Source of the DNA: Enoplosus armatus
Lineage: Eukaryota; Chordata; Actinopteri; Centrarchiformes; Enoplosidae
Reading direction: 5' to 3'
NCBI RefSeq assembly: GCF_043641665.1
Contig: NC_092183.1
Span: forward strand, 20,749,001-20,813,000
Length of the DNA stretch: 64,000 nucleotides
Shown here: positions 37,201 to 50,579 of the stretch, one piece after another
Position numbering within the stretch: the stretch's first letter is position 1
How the letters are laid out: each line of letters starts with the position of its first letter
Notes under the pieces: model-generated
Database searches by the model: none
What the model was told of the DNA's origin: nothing
What the model saw: the letters and a program-made list of their open reading frames with translations, nothing else
Program-made: the position numbers and the translations under genes

Positions 37201-39381
37201 ACAAATCCTCCCCAGGGATCAGATTATTCTGCACGCTCACAAGAGGGAGAAAGAAAGAGGGGGAGAGAGAGAGGGGAAGACTAGGGGGGTTGGGCTAGAG
37301 CTTGATGATGTGATTATGTAAGTGCCAACCCTCTATGGAGATGAGGAAGTGTGCGACTGAATGAGTGAGAAAAATGTGTTCGGGGGGGAGTAGTCACACA
37401 CCATCTGGTTATTAATTTTGGCCCCCTATTTTTCGAGGTATTATTTAGGCAATCGCACAGATAAACGTCCCCAATGAATTTCTTTCCTCAGCACCCCATG
37501 ACGCCTTTTAACATGCAGATTTAACCCCGCATATTACATAAGTGACATGACATATCTCTCCTGTATTAATCTCTGGTCTAGTCTGAGGATGGTCTCGATC
37601 GTTACAACACCCCACCAGCACCCTCAAGACAGAGGCAGGCTCCATGCTCTTTGGCAGATAGAGAAACCACACACTAGGCCATTATGGGCCTGTACCAGCA
37701 ATTATGGTTGTGTTTTCCCTCTTCTCTTCAGAAGCCACTTCCATTTTGACACTGGCAGCAAAGTCACTGACATTCTGGCATCTGCCTTCAGGGCAGTCTT
37801 GAGAAAACCGTTCCCTCAGAAAGAACAGAGAGCCATTTACAAGTGGGCTAATAAAATTTCCCAGATCTGAGTGGCTAGTGCAGTTAACATTCGGAAGCTG
37901 TCGTTTGACTATTTGACTACACACCAAGGGTCTGTTTCACTGGTGCCCCCCCCCCCCACACACACACACACACAAAGTACTAACGAATTAATGAATGTGA
38001 TGAACACGTGCAGAATGTGGTTTATACTAGCACCACACAGAGCAGATCTTGACCAGATCACATTACAGTATGGTGCTTCCCCCTCCTCTGGTGTCATTGT
38101 TAGCATTCCAGGCCATCCAGATCAGTTCTAGTTTTGGGGTTCAGTATAGGGATTGCCATAGCTCCTACTGCAAGTCTATACAAAGAACTTTTTTGGCTTT
38201 GTGTGTGTGTGGCCATTGACTGCCTAGCAATGCCTGCAGAACCCCCACACAAGAGCGGCTCGACCATATGCTGCTATATTTAAAACCATTAGATGGTAAT
38301 GTTACAGTGAGTCACCATTTCCAATTTTCTTGCCTCCCTTTCTTTCCACTACTGAGTGACCTATTGCATGTTCCCATTTTGCAGAAAAAAAGGTCTTTAG
38401 TGATTACTTTTGTGATGATTCTGTTTGAACCAAATCAAGCCAGCTGGCATTTGTGTGTGCCTTGAACACAACAGTAAAGATTTAGGTCAGTCTGATCTAA
38501 GGCTGTAACTGTCATCTTGTGCTTTTGTACAAATGTGTCTTTGTGTGGTTAAATGTAGCCTGTATAAATGGGATTTAAACCATCGTGTTTAAACAGAACC
38601 AGCACCTAGCCTCTCGCTCAGAAGATCAATATTGTCTCAATGTTACTGATGTCTTCACATGTCAGATTATTTAACCCGGGATATCGGTTTGACGTGACAC
38701 ATCATTTAATTGTTTATTTTGTGTCTTTTGTCCATCGATTTGATTGATTATGTCTCATTCTGTTTGCTCCAGCCTTTACTTGCTTTGCAAGCGTGTGTTG
38801 TACTATTAAGGCCTGGTCTAGTATTTCAGACAAAAGATCATAACAATCAAACTGTCAAGCTTCACACATGACCCTTATCTTCCATTAGTTCTTCCTTGGG
38901 ACTAGTTCATCCCTCCTACATTATCAGATTTGGCTCATCTTTCATCAGTTTAATTTGTACTTCATCTGTCTCCGCTGTACCTGAGCTCTGCTGCGCTCTC
39001 AGCTGAACGCCAGCATATACTGTCCTTCCATGCCAACTTTGGTCTGTCAACATGCCTACGGTTAGCATGTTAACGCGCATGTTCTTGGGGTGTCCCAATG
39101 TGAATGAAGTGGTGTTAGTTGAAAAGTCATCAAAGTCATTAGAGTTTGTCCTCTGTCTCCCACAAATGTCTATTTGAAATGTCAAACCAATATATCAAGG
39201 AAAATACTGGTCAAGTATTTCTACCATGTGATTTTCTTTCATCAGCTAGAAAGTCACAACTGAGTTGTTATCACAAGCCCTATATTATAATTTCTGCCTG
39301 TAGCTTATTGTGCATCTAAGTTTTTCAGTAGTTTTACATACTTTTCTCTAAACTGCTGTATTTGTATTTTTTCTGTTTCAG
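34224..39381 (+). other. ncor2: ncor2 intron 3 (5.2 kb)
   Basis: No exon seen. It holds a GC-richer block at 36840-37060, a C run at 37172-37187 followed by purine-rich gagag sequence, C plus CA tracts at 37946-37974, and repeat copy 5 at 39050-39200. The 36.8-37.06 kb block could be an enhancer but shows no specific site that I can name. Confidence 0.8.
39050..39200 (+). repeat. percomorph interspersed repeat, copy 5, short and degraded, in intron 3
   Basis: ggttagcatgttaacgcgca, then gaaaagtcatcaaagtcatt and gtttgtcctctgt with caaatgtct repeat the order of copies 1 and 2. Only the central third of the family remains. Confidence 0.45.
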
Positions 39382-39559
39382 AGGGCAAGAGCAGCATATC
39401 CGCTATGAGCACATCTACCTGCCAGAGCCCAGCAGCCAATCAGAGATGGACTATGCGGAGATCAAACGGCCTCGTTTAGAAATGGGACCAGAGTCTCTGA
39501 TGAGGCCTTCGTCCCACCGGCCACCAATGCCTCTGGGAGGGGCTGAGGATATGGCAAAG
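39382..39559 (+). CDS. ncor2: ncor2 exon 4: residues 74-133
   Basis: 178 bp between ctgtttcag and gtcagc, starting in phase 2 and ending in phase 0. It carries the conserved SEMDYAEIKRPRLEMGP core (human SEMEFIESKRPRLELLP), followed by a Pro-rich stretch ending GGAEDMAK. Its donor (AAAG then gtcagc) is weaker than most others in the gene. The product is part of repression domain 1 and has no defined fold. Its KRPRLE segment looks like a basic nuclear-localisation-type cluster, which is an inference. Confidence 0.95.
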
Positions 39560-42500
39560 GTCAGCAGTCGCTAAAAATACAGTGTATGATATTGATTGTT
39601 TGGAGCAAATATTATACCAAGATGGCCAACAAGCAAATGACAAATAATCAGTTCTTGACTTGGTTATGAATAGCAGCTCATAATAGAGGGCTTTTCACAG
39701 TGTTTTTGAATTAATAATTAAGTGTCAGTAATGTGCCAGTATTTTTGGGAAATCACTGTTGGTGCCATCAGGAGTTACACATTTACAATTAGATTTTGAG
39801 AAATTATCATTCATAATGTATATATATTGTGACCCCCTTTTTTTTCTCTCTCAAATGTTCCAAAACCTTTTTGTTAATCCTGCCAGCATCCTTCAGAGCC
39901 ACAAAGGATGTTATTAGACATACCACACCAGAAGTTGTAGAAGGAGACTCTGCATTGTAGGAGCTGGAGCTCTGTGAGCAGCAGTGGGAAGCTAAGGGAG
40001 CTGTGAAACAGCAATTAATAAATAATGGAGTTGACCTAGATTTCAAAAGACTGAGGATGAAACTGTGTGAACTGCACATCAAAACGACTTGCTTGCTGTG
40101 TAGAGCTGCTGATGGGGAGGTGTTCCTGACATTACACAGAATGCTTCAAACTGCCAGGGGAGGCAGACAGCCAAGGAATGGTAAATAGATACACCAATAA
40201 CGGAGGGTACAGGAAAAGAAAATAACATTGACTCTTACGCTAGCAGGGAAATATTCAGGAATGCCATCCATTCCCCTCGGAGCACTGAGAGCTATAAACC
40301 TATTATATAAGTCATGTCAGACGCAATCACTGCATGGAACAAGTGCACTAAATGATAGTGCGTATAGAGGGAGAGATGCAACTGAAAACAAGGCAAAGGG
40401 CAAGTGTAGGGAGGCACAGATGAAGGGAAAAAGGGAAAGGGAGGAGTAAGATATAAAGACCAACAAGAAAACAGGGAGTAGGCCAGCAGTGTCAGACAAA
40501 GCTGACACTTGTATCATGGCTCACACGGACAATAAATCAGAGAAGGACAAACGCAACATTTTGTCACTGTACACCATTGTGCCATCATCCTGATTTGTGT
40601 GCAAAAAAGGGAATAAGTTAAAAGATCCGATCAGAATGAGTGACTGTGAGAGGTGTGCCCTTCTTTACACGGATGCTCCCATAAATTCTTACCTATGGCT
40701 TAAAGAGTGAGCAGTGCAATTGGTGATTTATACTGTTGCGGACATCCACGCCTGACAAAGCTGGCTACCCTTTTTGGACCAAAACAGTGACAGTCAAACC
40801 CCTGTCTGAATGGGTTTATGCAAGTTAGCTGACCCTCCTTCGTAACAAGAGCCAGACCACTAAATAGGCTGGGCTGACATAGTCAGTATTAGCTTGTCGC
40901 AGATAAGCTAAGAAGGTATTGGTATATAGGGCTTCCTCCTTAAAGTCTAGACTCCAGTCAACTAGCATTTTGTCAGTTAAATCGCTGCACTTTTTTTTTT
41001 AAATAGCCGCATCATTGTACACAGAGCAGTGCAGGAGCAACAGCAGGGAAGGCTGTAAGCTTTACAGGCTGTGTCTGGTCTCAAAATGACAGAACCACAA
41101 AACTAGCTGTAATGGAAGCGCATCACCAGACGGCGCGAGGCAGGGCCTCCCAGCTCCGGTACTGACTGTCACGGAAGTCAGCTAAACTACTTGCTCCTAC
41201 TACTACAAGATGCTCCGCAAACTTTTGCTTTCTCTGACTGTTTTGAAATTTTATCTTGAGTAAAACATGAGACTAATGTAGGCAAATACAGGAGTTTTCT
41301 GTGGTGTGGCTGCTCTGCAGGCGTGCTGAACTGACACCAACTGGGAATAATATATATTTCTCACGTTTTATAGGCAAGGTATATTGAAGTAAAGACTATG
41401 TTAAATGTGTTTATACAAACCAAATATATCTATAGATAAGAAAAAGCATGAACCAATGAAGTACCCAACAAATTAATATACCGGAGATGGTTATTTTGTC
41501 ACACGCATGGCTATACTTATCACCGGACCCACTTGATTTCTCTCATTTACTCTTGCTTAAAAGTATTCGGTCCGATTACTTGAGTAGATGCAGCCCAGCA
41601 TTTAAGACACCCGCTGAACAGCAGTAGTCCAGATTCAACTCATTTGCAAGACAATGATATAGAATTGAGGCGTTCACAGTCAGTCTTTGGCTGAAGGAAC
41701 AAAACATGAAAAGGGTAGTAAACATAAGTCGGCAGAAGCTGTTGGTGACATTTCAAGTTCACAGCAAGGCCGTCCACACAACTTACATCTGTATGTTTCT
41801 TGCATTTTAAAGATTTTCATTTCATAGTTTTAAATCTCAACCTTGTTTAGACCATAGACCCGATGAGACCAGTTTCAGTCACTGTACTTCATATTGCAGT
41901 TTCATTTTCTTTGGTTTCAATTATTTCACTTTTATAACGAGGCTCATCTTTGAAACATAAGGAAATCTTGCCCCAGTCACCGCAGTTTCAGTAGCTTTGT
42001 GCACCTGCTGTTGTGTTGTTCTTGATGTCCAAACGAGGTGGACTATTGTGAACTTTGCATATTGTAGCATGAAAACAGGATGTCTATGGCTTTTTCAGGT
42101 GTTGTCTGGAATGCATAAACTTAGGCCAGACTACTATGGCTACGTGACTCAGTCACACAGGCTGGTGCTCACGAAACAGAACACATTTACACAGACACAC
42201 AACACCCAGAGGTAATTTTAACAAAAAAACCTGATGCATGTAAACCCGGAGACATCATGCACTGGAATGTTCTAAATGCGACCGGGGTCATTGAGGGCAT
42301 ATAAGCTGTAAGCTGTGCTGGGCCAAGGGCTTAGCTATGGCCCTGTGACCTTTTCACACTATGTCACAGGTGTAGTAGCTGTTGATGTGCTGCTGTAATG
42401 TTGACAAGAACAGAGGACGGTGTAGGGCACAAGACCAGAGGGACAGCTTAACAGACAAAGCGAACACAGACTACCTTTGACTTGATAATGTTGTCATACC

Positions 42501-44935
42501 ATCAAATACCTCATGGTTAACCGCATTTTACTGTCCTTGAGTTCTTAGCAGAACAAGGTGGCAACAGGAAAATTTCACAAATGTCATTACGAATAGACAA
42601 CTGCTGTGATGTGTTGCCCCCCCCCTCCTAAAACCACTGCACTCCATTTTTTTTTTCTTCTCAAGATTATGTTCTGAATCTCTCTGAAATCTGTGTGATT
42701 GTGATGACCATGCACACATGTTTTGTAACGATAACTGGCTCTACATCACCATGATTGTGTCCCCTGAGAGGCATGCTTAGCTGCAACACAAGTCAGGGGG
42801 GTAGTGGTGTTATTTGCCCTCAAGGATGTGCAGGTTAGTTTATTTGTACCTGTGGGTAGATTTGGTTTGCAGTAGAAGACCAGGCATCCATCTCGACACA
42901 CATTTTACAAACAAAACAGACAATAGACAAACATGATTAGTACTCACCCATGTTGTTTTAGACAAATTCAAGCCATCCCATTTTTTTGTATTTATTGTAT
43001 GGTGAATTTATGTGACTAACTGGCTTTGGCAAACTCGGGCTTCTTCATCTAGGACAGCCCCTCAACATCCTCTGGCACTGACATTTTCAATCACAGCAGG
43101 TCTACGGGGCTATAATGCAGCCTGCCTAGTCCAGATTAGCCCACTTACATAACCTTCATTTCAGACGTTTAAAAATAACGCAGAACAAAACCCAAGCTGG
43201 ATCACACACGCAATCATTTATGGAGGCTAGAAGTCTAGAATGCTCACATACATGCAGAAAGTGGGAACACACATACTGATCAGGAAAAGATAGATCCTGC
43301 CCCTGCAGAGCAAGTGGGCTCTCTCCTACCATTTGCGTGTGTTGTTGTTACATAAACGGGCACATGTAACAGCAACTCCATTTCCACTCTGTGCATGTGA
43401 ACAGATTACTGAGAATTGGCTTAAAGCATGATCTACCAGACTTTGAAAAAAGCATTAATATGTGCTGGGCTTTTTGAAGGCAGCACACTCGAGGGTGTAT
43501 GTGGATCAGAACACAAGACCCCTAATCAAACTGTCGTGGACACGTCAGATGGCTTGACATTGAGACAGGCTAAAGTTAAAATCATATTTGCGTGTGGAGT
43601 ACAGCAATCAGTTTGCAAAGAAAATGTCTTGCATGGGGTGTAAGAGCAGATGATCATGCAGGGTACTGGTAACTGTTCTGTTGGTGACCTTTTCAAAAGG
43701 TTGTCTGGTCTAATGAATTCCAGTTTGAAATGAAACACTACAACATTAGGTGATGGACACATCATTCATTGTTCCAACTGCGCTGGCGTAATGGCTGGGG
43801 AGCATTTAACACACACGTTACCATTGTAATAGACTAGATTCGTGGTCATGTCCAAGAAGAAGTTGGTAAGTTTCAACAAGCACAGGATGAATCAGGGGGA
43901 CATTCAGGTGACATGAAGTTAATGAGCTGGTCATCTCAATTAGAGCTTAAACGAACCTTGGGACGTTGTGTGAAGCACTGGTGTCTGCATGCTCTGCTTT
44001 ACACTGTGAGGCTGCAAGTTCCCCGTCAGTGCCAATAGGTGTGGTAGCTGTTATTTAGACCGGGGATTTTCCAACACGGTACTGAAGAGGGGTTTATATT
44101 ATCAGTGTATATGCTGACATGGGAGTACTGTACTTGGATGATCAGTGGTTTGATTAATTGCTTCTCTCTACTCTCTCATCAGTGTGGCCGCTCAGTTGAT
44201 GAGCCGTGCTGTCTATTGTTTGACTGACAGGCGCACACCATTTCCATTTTTTTTCTGCCAGAAGACATGCCTAATATATACCTCCTGAATTTGATCTACA
44301 CATATGTTGTACTTCCCTTCAGATATCGCCCCCTACATCTTAAAAACAGAGCATTTCACATTTCAAACAAAGTCTCTTAAACAGAGCCAGCTGCCAGTGC
44401 TCTTATGCAGAATCCTGGCGAGGGAGGCTGTGACCTCATATTCATTAGTGTGGTCTAGTGACATTGAGACACTACACTGGCTGTCATTACCCAGAGGACT
44501 TAATTACTGCCGTGTGTTACCTTCCCAAAGGACACAGAGACCGTGTTTGGATGATGTCTTGTAGAGTAACCTACAGACCTTGCAATCAGAGGAAGACAGG
44601 GATGCTTTCAACGGGAGAGGGCAAGTTCATTCCTCTGAGATGGTTAAGCCATATCTGTGCATGTCCTCATGCTCTGCTGTATGTCAGTTACTTACACTGA
44701 CCTGCCGACTGTAATCAGTTTTATCCAAACACCGTATATACTTCGTTTCACCACATGAAATTCCCTTTTGAAATAATCGTCCTTGTCCTCATTCTTCCCC
44801 CTCCCTCCAGATTTTAATTAAGTTCATTTCACGTTTGACTTTTGAGCGTAAAATTGAAAAGACTGAGAACCGTAATATTATACACATCTTTTACATCTAA
44901 CCATGTCACCTTTTCTCTCTGTTGTGCTTGTGTAG
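39560..44935 (+). other. ncor2: ncor2 intron 4 (5.4 kb)
   Basis: AT-rich, with no exon or complete mobile element recognised. A purine-rich, repeat-like stretch lies at about 39880-40520. Several ORF-like frames have no coding composition or splice sites. Confidence 0.75.
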
Positions 44936-45118
44936 GATCGTGGAAGTGCCATGGGGAAGCTGGAGCCAATCTCCCCTGTGAGCCCGGTCCATATGGACCC
45001 TGACTTGGATCTGGTGCCGGCTCGCTTCTCCAAGGAGGAGCTAATCCAGAACATGGACCGCGTGGACAGGGAGATCACCATGGTGGAGCAGCAGATCTGC
45101 AAGCTTCGCAAGAAACAG
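44936..45118 (+). CDS. ncor2: ncor2 exon 5: residues 134-194, first half of the GPS2/TBL1-type coiled coil
   Basis: 183 bp, phase 0 at both ends, between ttgtgtag and gtctgc. It begins DRGSAMGKLEPISPVSP (human DRSLTGKLEPVSPPSP) and continues into FSKEELIQNMDRVDREITMV and EQQICKLRKKQ. From about residue 164 the heptad-like spacing of hydrophobic residues marks the coiled coil that in SMRT packs with GPS2 and helps to bind TBL1. Cys replaces Ser in QQICKL and Arg replaces Lys in LRKK; both look conservative. The helix continues without a break into exon 6. Confidence 0.97.
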
Positions 45119-48100
45119 GTCTGCACACCTATAGATCTGGTCATAACTTTTTGTTTTGGCTTGCTTTGGAATTTAATTATATTTCTTTCGAAGATTTAAC
45201 TTGTTGATTGTTGTAGCACCACCAAAGAACTCGGTGGATGTGTTCCCAGTGGGAACATATCAAACTAGCTACTGAAAATACGACAAACAATAAGCTGCAC
45301 CCAATTGTGTTTACATTCTTTCATTCACTTTGTGATAAGAAAGTGGCCACCCCAACAAGGATGGGTTTTGCAGTGGATGTTACCTTCATAGCTTAACATG
45401 AGCCACCTTTTAGTGTTTGTAGTCATGACTTTGAAGTTCTTTTTCTTGAGGTGTTATTTTGTGCACAACCATGTATGAAGAGATGGTGTGTGACAGTTGT
45501 GTAACAGAAAATTGAGCAGACACCACTTTGTGATGTCATTCATGTGCGTTCTGCACATATTTTGACCGGACAGGCAGGCCTAAAAGCTATGAGGTACCTA
45601 AGAGTTTATTTATCATGCTTGTAGATGTCTTTGCCAGTGCTGGCATGCTTGTTGAATTTTATTAGTGGCAGTTTTTGGCTTGTTTGAAATGTTCATGTGT
45701 GGTTTTCCAATGAGACGTTCCCTGCCAGGCTTCAGTTGGCATCAGTGCAATAAAGTCTTAAGCAGACTTTGCTGTGTTGTAATCGCTGCATTCAAGTTCT
45801 GTAGCTGTTTCTTGCTCAATGTGCCACGATTCTATACACGCACTCCTCTAGGCAGCTGCATTCCCATTTCTTTTCTCTTCTCTTCGGCTTTTTATTTAGG
45901 CGGAAAGTAGGTTAAAAATATATAAGGCTATAAATAACAGCTTCCCTGGAGGAGGAGGAGGGTTATGTTGGAGGTTTTGTGACTTCTACACCACTCATAT
46001 CCCTGCCACACAGTCTTCTTTTTGGCCGCCTGCCATGTTTAGTAGAGAAACTGTATGGTTGAGCTTGCTCTTTTCCACCCGAATCCCTCCTCCATCATGC
46101 ATGCTGTTATATTAACACACTGTTATTATATGTATTATAATATATAATATATTATTCTCAATTATGATATATAATTCAAAAGTAACAGTATTAAGTTATT
46201 TTATGTGTTGTTGTTATTTTATGTGTTGTCTCAGTCTCATCTGGCAGTATTAAAACTAATGATATGACTCTTGACCACTGAATTATACTATCGAAATCTC
46301 TCCACTGTAGCAGCCTGAGCTAACGCTGGTTTCACAGACTAATATCACAAACTACTTCACAGCTTACACTCCTGGAGCTTCCCATTTTAGAGATATTGGT
46401 TTGATAAGCTTAAAATATTGATTATGATAAGCTTGATTATGTTGAATGTCAGAGTAAAAAATAGGGTCTTTCCAAGTATCCAGTTATTTGGTCGAGGATG
46501 GTCTCCAAGTAACTAACACTAACAAGAGTTAATGAATCTGGGTATTTGACTAAATTGCAATTGGAACCAAAATATAATGGATGGATTCCACCCTTTGGGT
46601 TAAAACTTGTGAATGATTCAGAGGCTAAGCTCTGCTGCTTACAAGCATAAACCAAGACCCCTCACCCTCCCTCAATACACACGCAGTGCTTTTATGGATA
46701 TTTTTTTACAGTCCGGCTCTCTTCAAGCATTAAAACATCTGGACTAATTAAGTGGCACGGTAAAACTTTATTTAAAGAGTTCTGGCAGAGTTAGTGGAAG
46801 GGCGGGGGTTTGGGCTTAGGTTACCGCCAGCCTGTGTCATGTCAGCCAAGCTCAGGATGGCTGGTTTATTTTGTTTTACTCTGCGGTGGGTTTGGAAAGG
46901 GAAGGGGGGGTCTCTATGGGAATGTCTGTGTTTCCCTCACCAGATGCTTATCCAGGCCTATCATGGCACATGATGATCCATCTTGCTCTACTCTCTTATG
47001 GATCCTCTGGAGACTGCATGTCCCCTCTCCGAAGCCCCTGACAGGAGATGAGAAGGAGGAGTAGGGGGAAGTGAGGGGCTGACTTAACTGTAGATCAGCT
47101 GTAAGAACGCCTCGGCATCCAGACAGCAAGTTACAGCTGAATACACTCATCTCCTGCCTCCAGCTTATAGCCTGCACAACATAGAGACCGTATCTGACAT
47201 TTTCAGGCAAAATATGATGTTAAAGATGTCAAAGAAGTAATGATTTTATTTTTTCAGGGTCACAAGGTTTTTCTGTTCACTTGAGCAGACAATCGTTGTT
47301 GCTGACAGTTTTTTTTTTCAGAATTGTCAAAGTTATGGGATACATGGTGTTTGAAATGCAGACAAAGATGCAGAAAATCTCTCTGTCTGTTTTTTGAATG
47401 GGGGTATGAAATTTAAACGTTTGTGACAGTAACATGAAGTTGAAATGTAGATCGGTTCAGGGGCTAAAGAGACCTTTTAGACCCTTTAATTGCTAAATAT
47501 CAGTAGATACTGGCTGCCAAATTATATGTTTGTCAAGCTTTTAATCAAAAGTCAGACCTTTGGTCTTGCTCTTTATAAAATAATTGACTAAAAGCAGGAA
47601 ATACGTATCAATGTTCTTGTTATATCAGTACTACAAGCTTGGAAGGCCCTAACATACTCTGGTTTGGAAGATTGAGGAAGACCAAAGTTTGACTGGATAA
47701 CTAAAACAGTTTAGCCAGCAAGCTAACAAGTAGCTAACAGACACATTGATGAGTTGCACTGCTAAATAATACGCAAGACATGGACTTTGCTCATGTGATA
47801 AATGCTACATACAGCAGCAGCTTATGCCTTCTTTATGACTGAAACTGCTGTTTTCTGTGTTGCATTGGAAAATTCCATGTGTAAATAATTTAAATCTTTG
47901 AATAATTTTTGTCTCATTATCGCCTTCCATTATCACAGGCGGAAGGAAGTGGCTACTTCTACATGCTGCTTATTGACGTAGTGTGGGAGGATTAATGATC
48001 CTGACTGGTCCGTTTACGCCTTTTCAACATCTGGATAGAATGCACAATCAGTGCTTCTTGTTTTTTTTCAATTTCTGATAGCTATCCACTCTGCCAAAGA

Positions 48101-48815
48101 TGCAAGAAGTGTCTAAATGTAAATGGGCTCGAGTTCTAAACACTGCTTTTCTTTCTTTATGCTATGCTGGATGTCAGCGCAGGCTTCTCCTCTTCTCTTT
48201 CTGTACACCTTCAAGGGAAGATTGATGGACAAAGAAGCACTGACTGAACCCGACATGAAAGATAAAGATTAATGGGCCTCGACCCTGCCAGATTCTCTTG
48301 TTTTAGTTCCTCACATTTTTCTCTGCCAACCCCCAAATTCGTACTTGCTATCTTTCTTTGTGTTTGTTCACAGTAGACAGTGCTTCCTAAAATTCACTGT
48401 TTCTGGAGTACAGTCTCCAAGCAATGGTTGGTTACATGCCAGGGTGATTAGTAAGTTAGAGGAATCAGTATTTGTCTGTTGTTAATTTCCCACATTCCCA
48501 CTTCATTTTTCTTTTGTGTCTCTCCCTCTCTGTCTCTCTCTCTTAATTTTCTCTCTCATTGTATGTTCCAGCCACACAGCAGGCATTGGCTTTATTTACA
48601 GGCTGTTGTAGTAACTCTTTGATTAACTAGGCCCTGGGGAGTTAATAGCTATTACAGCTAATAGGACAGTTAGTCTTGTCCCTGCTGGAGAGTTGGGAGA
48701 GGACCGGTTACCTAACACACACTCTCTAACCTTGCAACAGGAACTGATGAGCCACAGGTCTTCCTGGAAGATCAGGGACCTTTTGTTAACCGTCATCTTT
48801 GTGTGTGTGTTACAG
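45119..48815 (+). other. ncor2: ncor2 intron 5 (3.7 kb), with one repeat shared with intron 6
   Basis: No exon seen. 47930-48130 is a diverged copy of the sequence at 51160-51360 (see those entries). 46120-46170 is an A/T-only stretch. A pyrimidine-rich run leads up to exon 6 from about 48480. Confidence 0.75.
47930..48130 (+). repeat. dispersed repeat, copy A (intron 5)
   Basis: gtgtgggaggattaatgat, tttacgccttttcaacat, ctgatagctatccactctgc and gtctaaatgtaaatgg line up in order with gggaggagtaaagatt, tttacaccttttcatgcat, cggatggctatccaaccc and gtctacgtgtaaatgc of copy B. The two are clearly related but far diverged. No family name is assigned. Confidence 0.6.
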
Positions 48816-48929
48816 CAACAGCTGGAGGAGGAGGCTGCAAAGCCCCATGAGCCAGAGCGGCCCATCTCACCGCCACCCAGCGAGGCCAAGCACCGCAGCC
48901 TGGTGCAGATCATCTACGATGAGAACAGG
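48816..48929 (+). CDS. ncor2: ncor2 exon 6: residues 195-232, second half of the coiled coil
   Basis: 114 bp, phase 0 at both ends. It encodes [20 protein letters not shown] then [18 protein letters not shown], nearly the same as human SMRT. The first half ends the coiled coil, and the [14 protein letters not shown] motif is shared by SMRT and NCOR1. The acceptor is followed by CAACAG, so a second AG lies six bases into the exon (48821) and its use would drop only two Gln. The donor (AGG then gtcagt) is followed after 12 bases by a long CA repeat, discussed in the findings. Confidence 0.97.
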
Positions 48930-48938
48930 GTCAGTAGA

Positions 48939-48941
<3 letters not shown>

Positions 48942-48990
<49 letters not shown>
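48942..48990 (+). repeat. (CA)24 microsatellite starting 13 bp behind the exon 6 donor
   Basis: Uninterrupted CA from 48942 to 48990, separated from the last base of exon 6 (48929) by gtcagtagagcg. It is transcribed as CA repeats, the binding sequence of the splicing factor hnRNP L. Confidence 0.97.
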
Positions 48991-48992
<2 letters not shown>

Positions 48993-50527
48993 CAGATGCT
49001 CAATCTGTGGCCCACCACTCGAGCCCAAATTACATTGCATTTGAATTTGGTTTCACTTGATCACATGCTGTGTATTCATTACCACAAGTGAATGTAAAAG
49101 TGAGAGCGCTGAATGGTTCTGTGTTGTTTAACTGGGCTGATGTAAGATAACAAACTAAATGAAGCCAGGCTATTATGTCCTCTGGATATTGTGTTGCCTG
49201 GTATCGTTATTTGGTTATAATGTCAGGGATAGGGCAGCCAGTGTTGGAGATGGAGACAGTGCCTGTAAGGTAAACTAGATTACCCAGCAGGTACACCTTT
49301 GAACAAACCACAGACAGTCCCTAATTTTACTACAAGTAGGGCCCCATAGTGTGTATGTCCTTCATCATGTTTTTCATTACATTTCATAGACAAAGTGTGG
49401 ATTACTCTTCTAGTGTGTATAATACTGAGCAGCATACTGGGGCTCTTAGGGGACTTATTTCTGTCTTGGAGATCTATCATTTTCATTTATCTTGCTTGAT
49501 GCAATCCTCAAAAACCCTCGTCAACAACAGCAGCACCACAAAGTGTTCTTCTCCTACCTGAGCCTCCCACTCTTTACTGTCAGGCAAGGCAGAAGTCTTG
49601 CCTAACAGAATAAGCTACTAAAGGTCAACATAACAGGCACGATGAATCATACACACACGCACACACACACACACAAACACGTTATGAGGTGACGCAGACG
49701 CACACTGAAACAGATCTTTGTCTTTTGTCACGTATGTATAGAAACTTAATCATTCTTTCAAGAATTGAAAAGGGGAGCAGCAGGGAGGTCATATAAAGCT
49801 ATTTGGAAGTGTTAAGTTATTCCTAGTCACAGCAATCATAATATGCAGCAGTGATTCTCAGTGCTCTCAGTCCCCCTAGTGGTGAAATGCACAAGTCTCC
49901 TTTTTTATTGGAATTGGCATCTAAAGCGGGGAACTCCTCTCACACTCTTATCACACCACAGATTCAACATCTTTTAACATTACTCCTAGTTTCCCATAGG
50001 GGGCTTGTTCAAACTTCATATTTCAGAGGAAAAGAGCTCTTGAATGTTTTGAACAGCTTCTCTGACACATTCAAGGCAAATCATTTTCATACAGGGGCAA
50101 AGCAGTGTAGTGTGTAGAGAAAATACACTGCAAATGGAGAACTTAGTTTCAAACCCATGTAGCACGTAAGCATTCACCCTTAATTGTCATGAAGCAAGAG
50201 ACTAAATCCTTAACAGTGCTAGGGATGTTACTTTAACCTGCACAGGTGCCTCCAGATAACCACCAAAATGCCCTGAGAAGCCCTTTTATCACCACAGTAC
50301 AAGGAGTGTCCTCCATGACTTTCACCCTTACTGTCATCAAGCCGGCTAAATTGCAGCGCTTTTATGCAACAGCGCAGCTTTGCAGATTGCTCAAGACTCA
50401 TCTGAAAGGCTTGAAGTTTAAGAATGACTCATGGCTTACTCCACAATGTAGCCTGACCTCTGTAACACTTTCCACTTCCCCCTAACTGGCAGGATGTACT
50501 CTGGCCTACTGCCTGCCCCCCTAACCC

Positions 50528-50530
<3 letters not shown>

Positions 50531-50566
<36 letters not shown>

Positions 50567-50579
50567 CTCTCTCTCTCTC
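50531..50579. repeat. (CA)n(CT)n compound microsatellite
   Basis: CA to about 50563, then CT to 50579, in intron 6. Confidence 0.95.
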
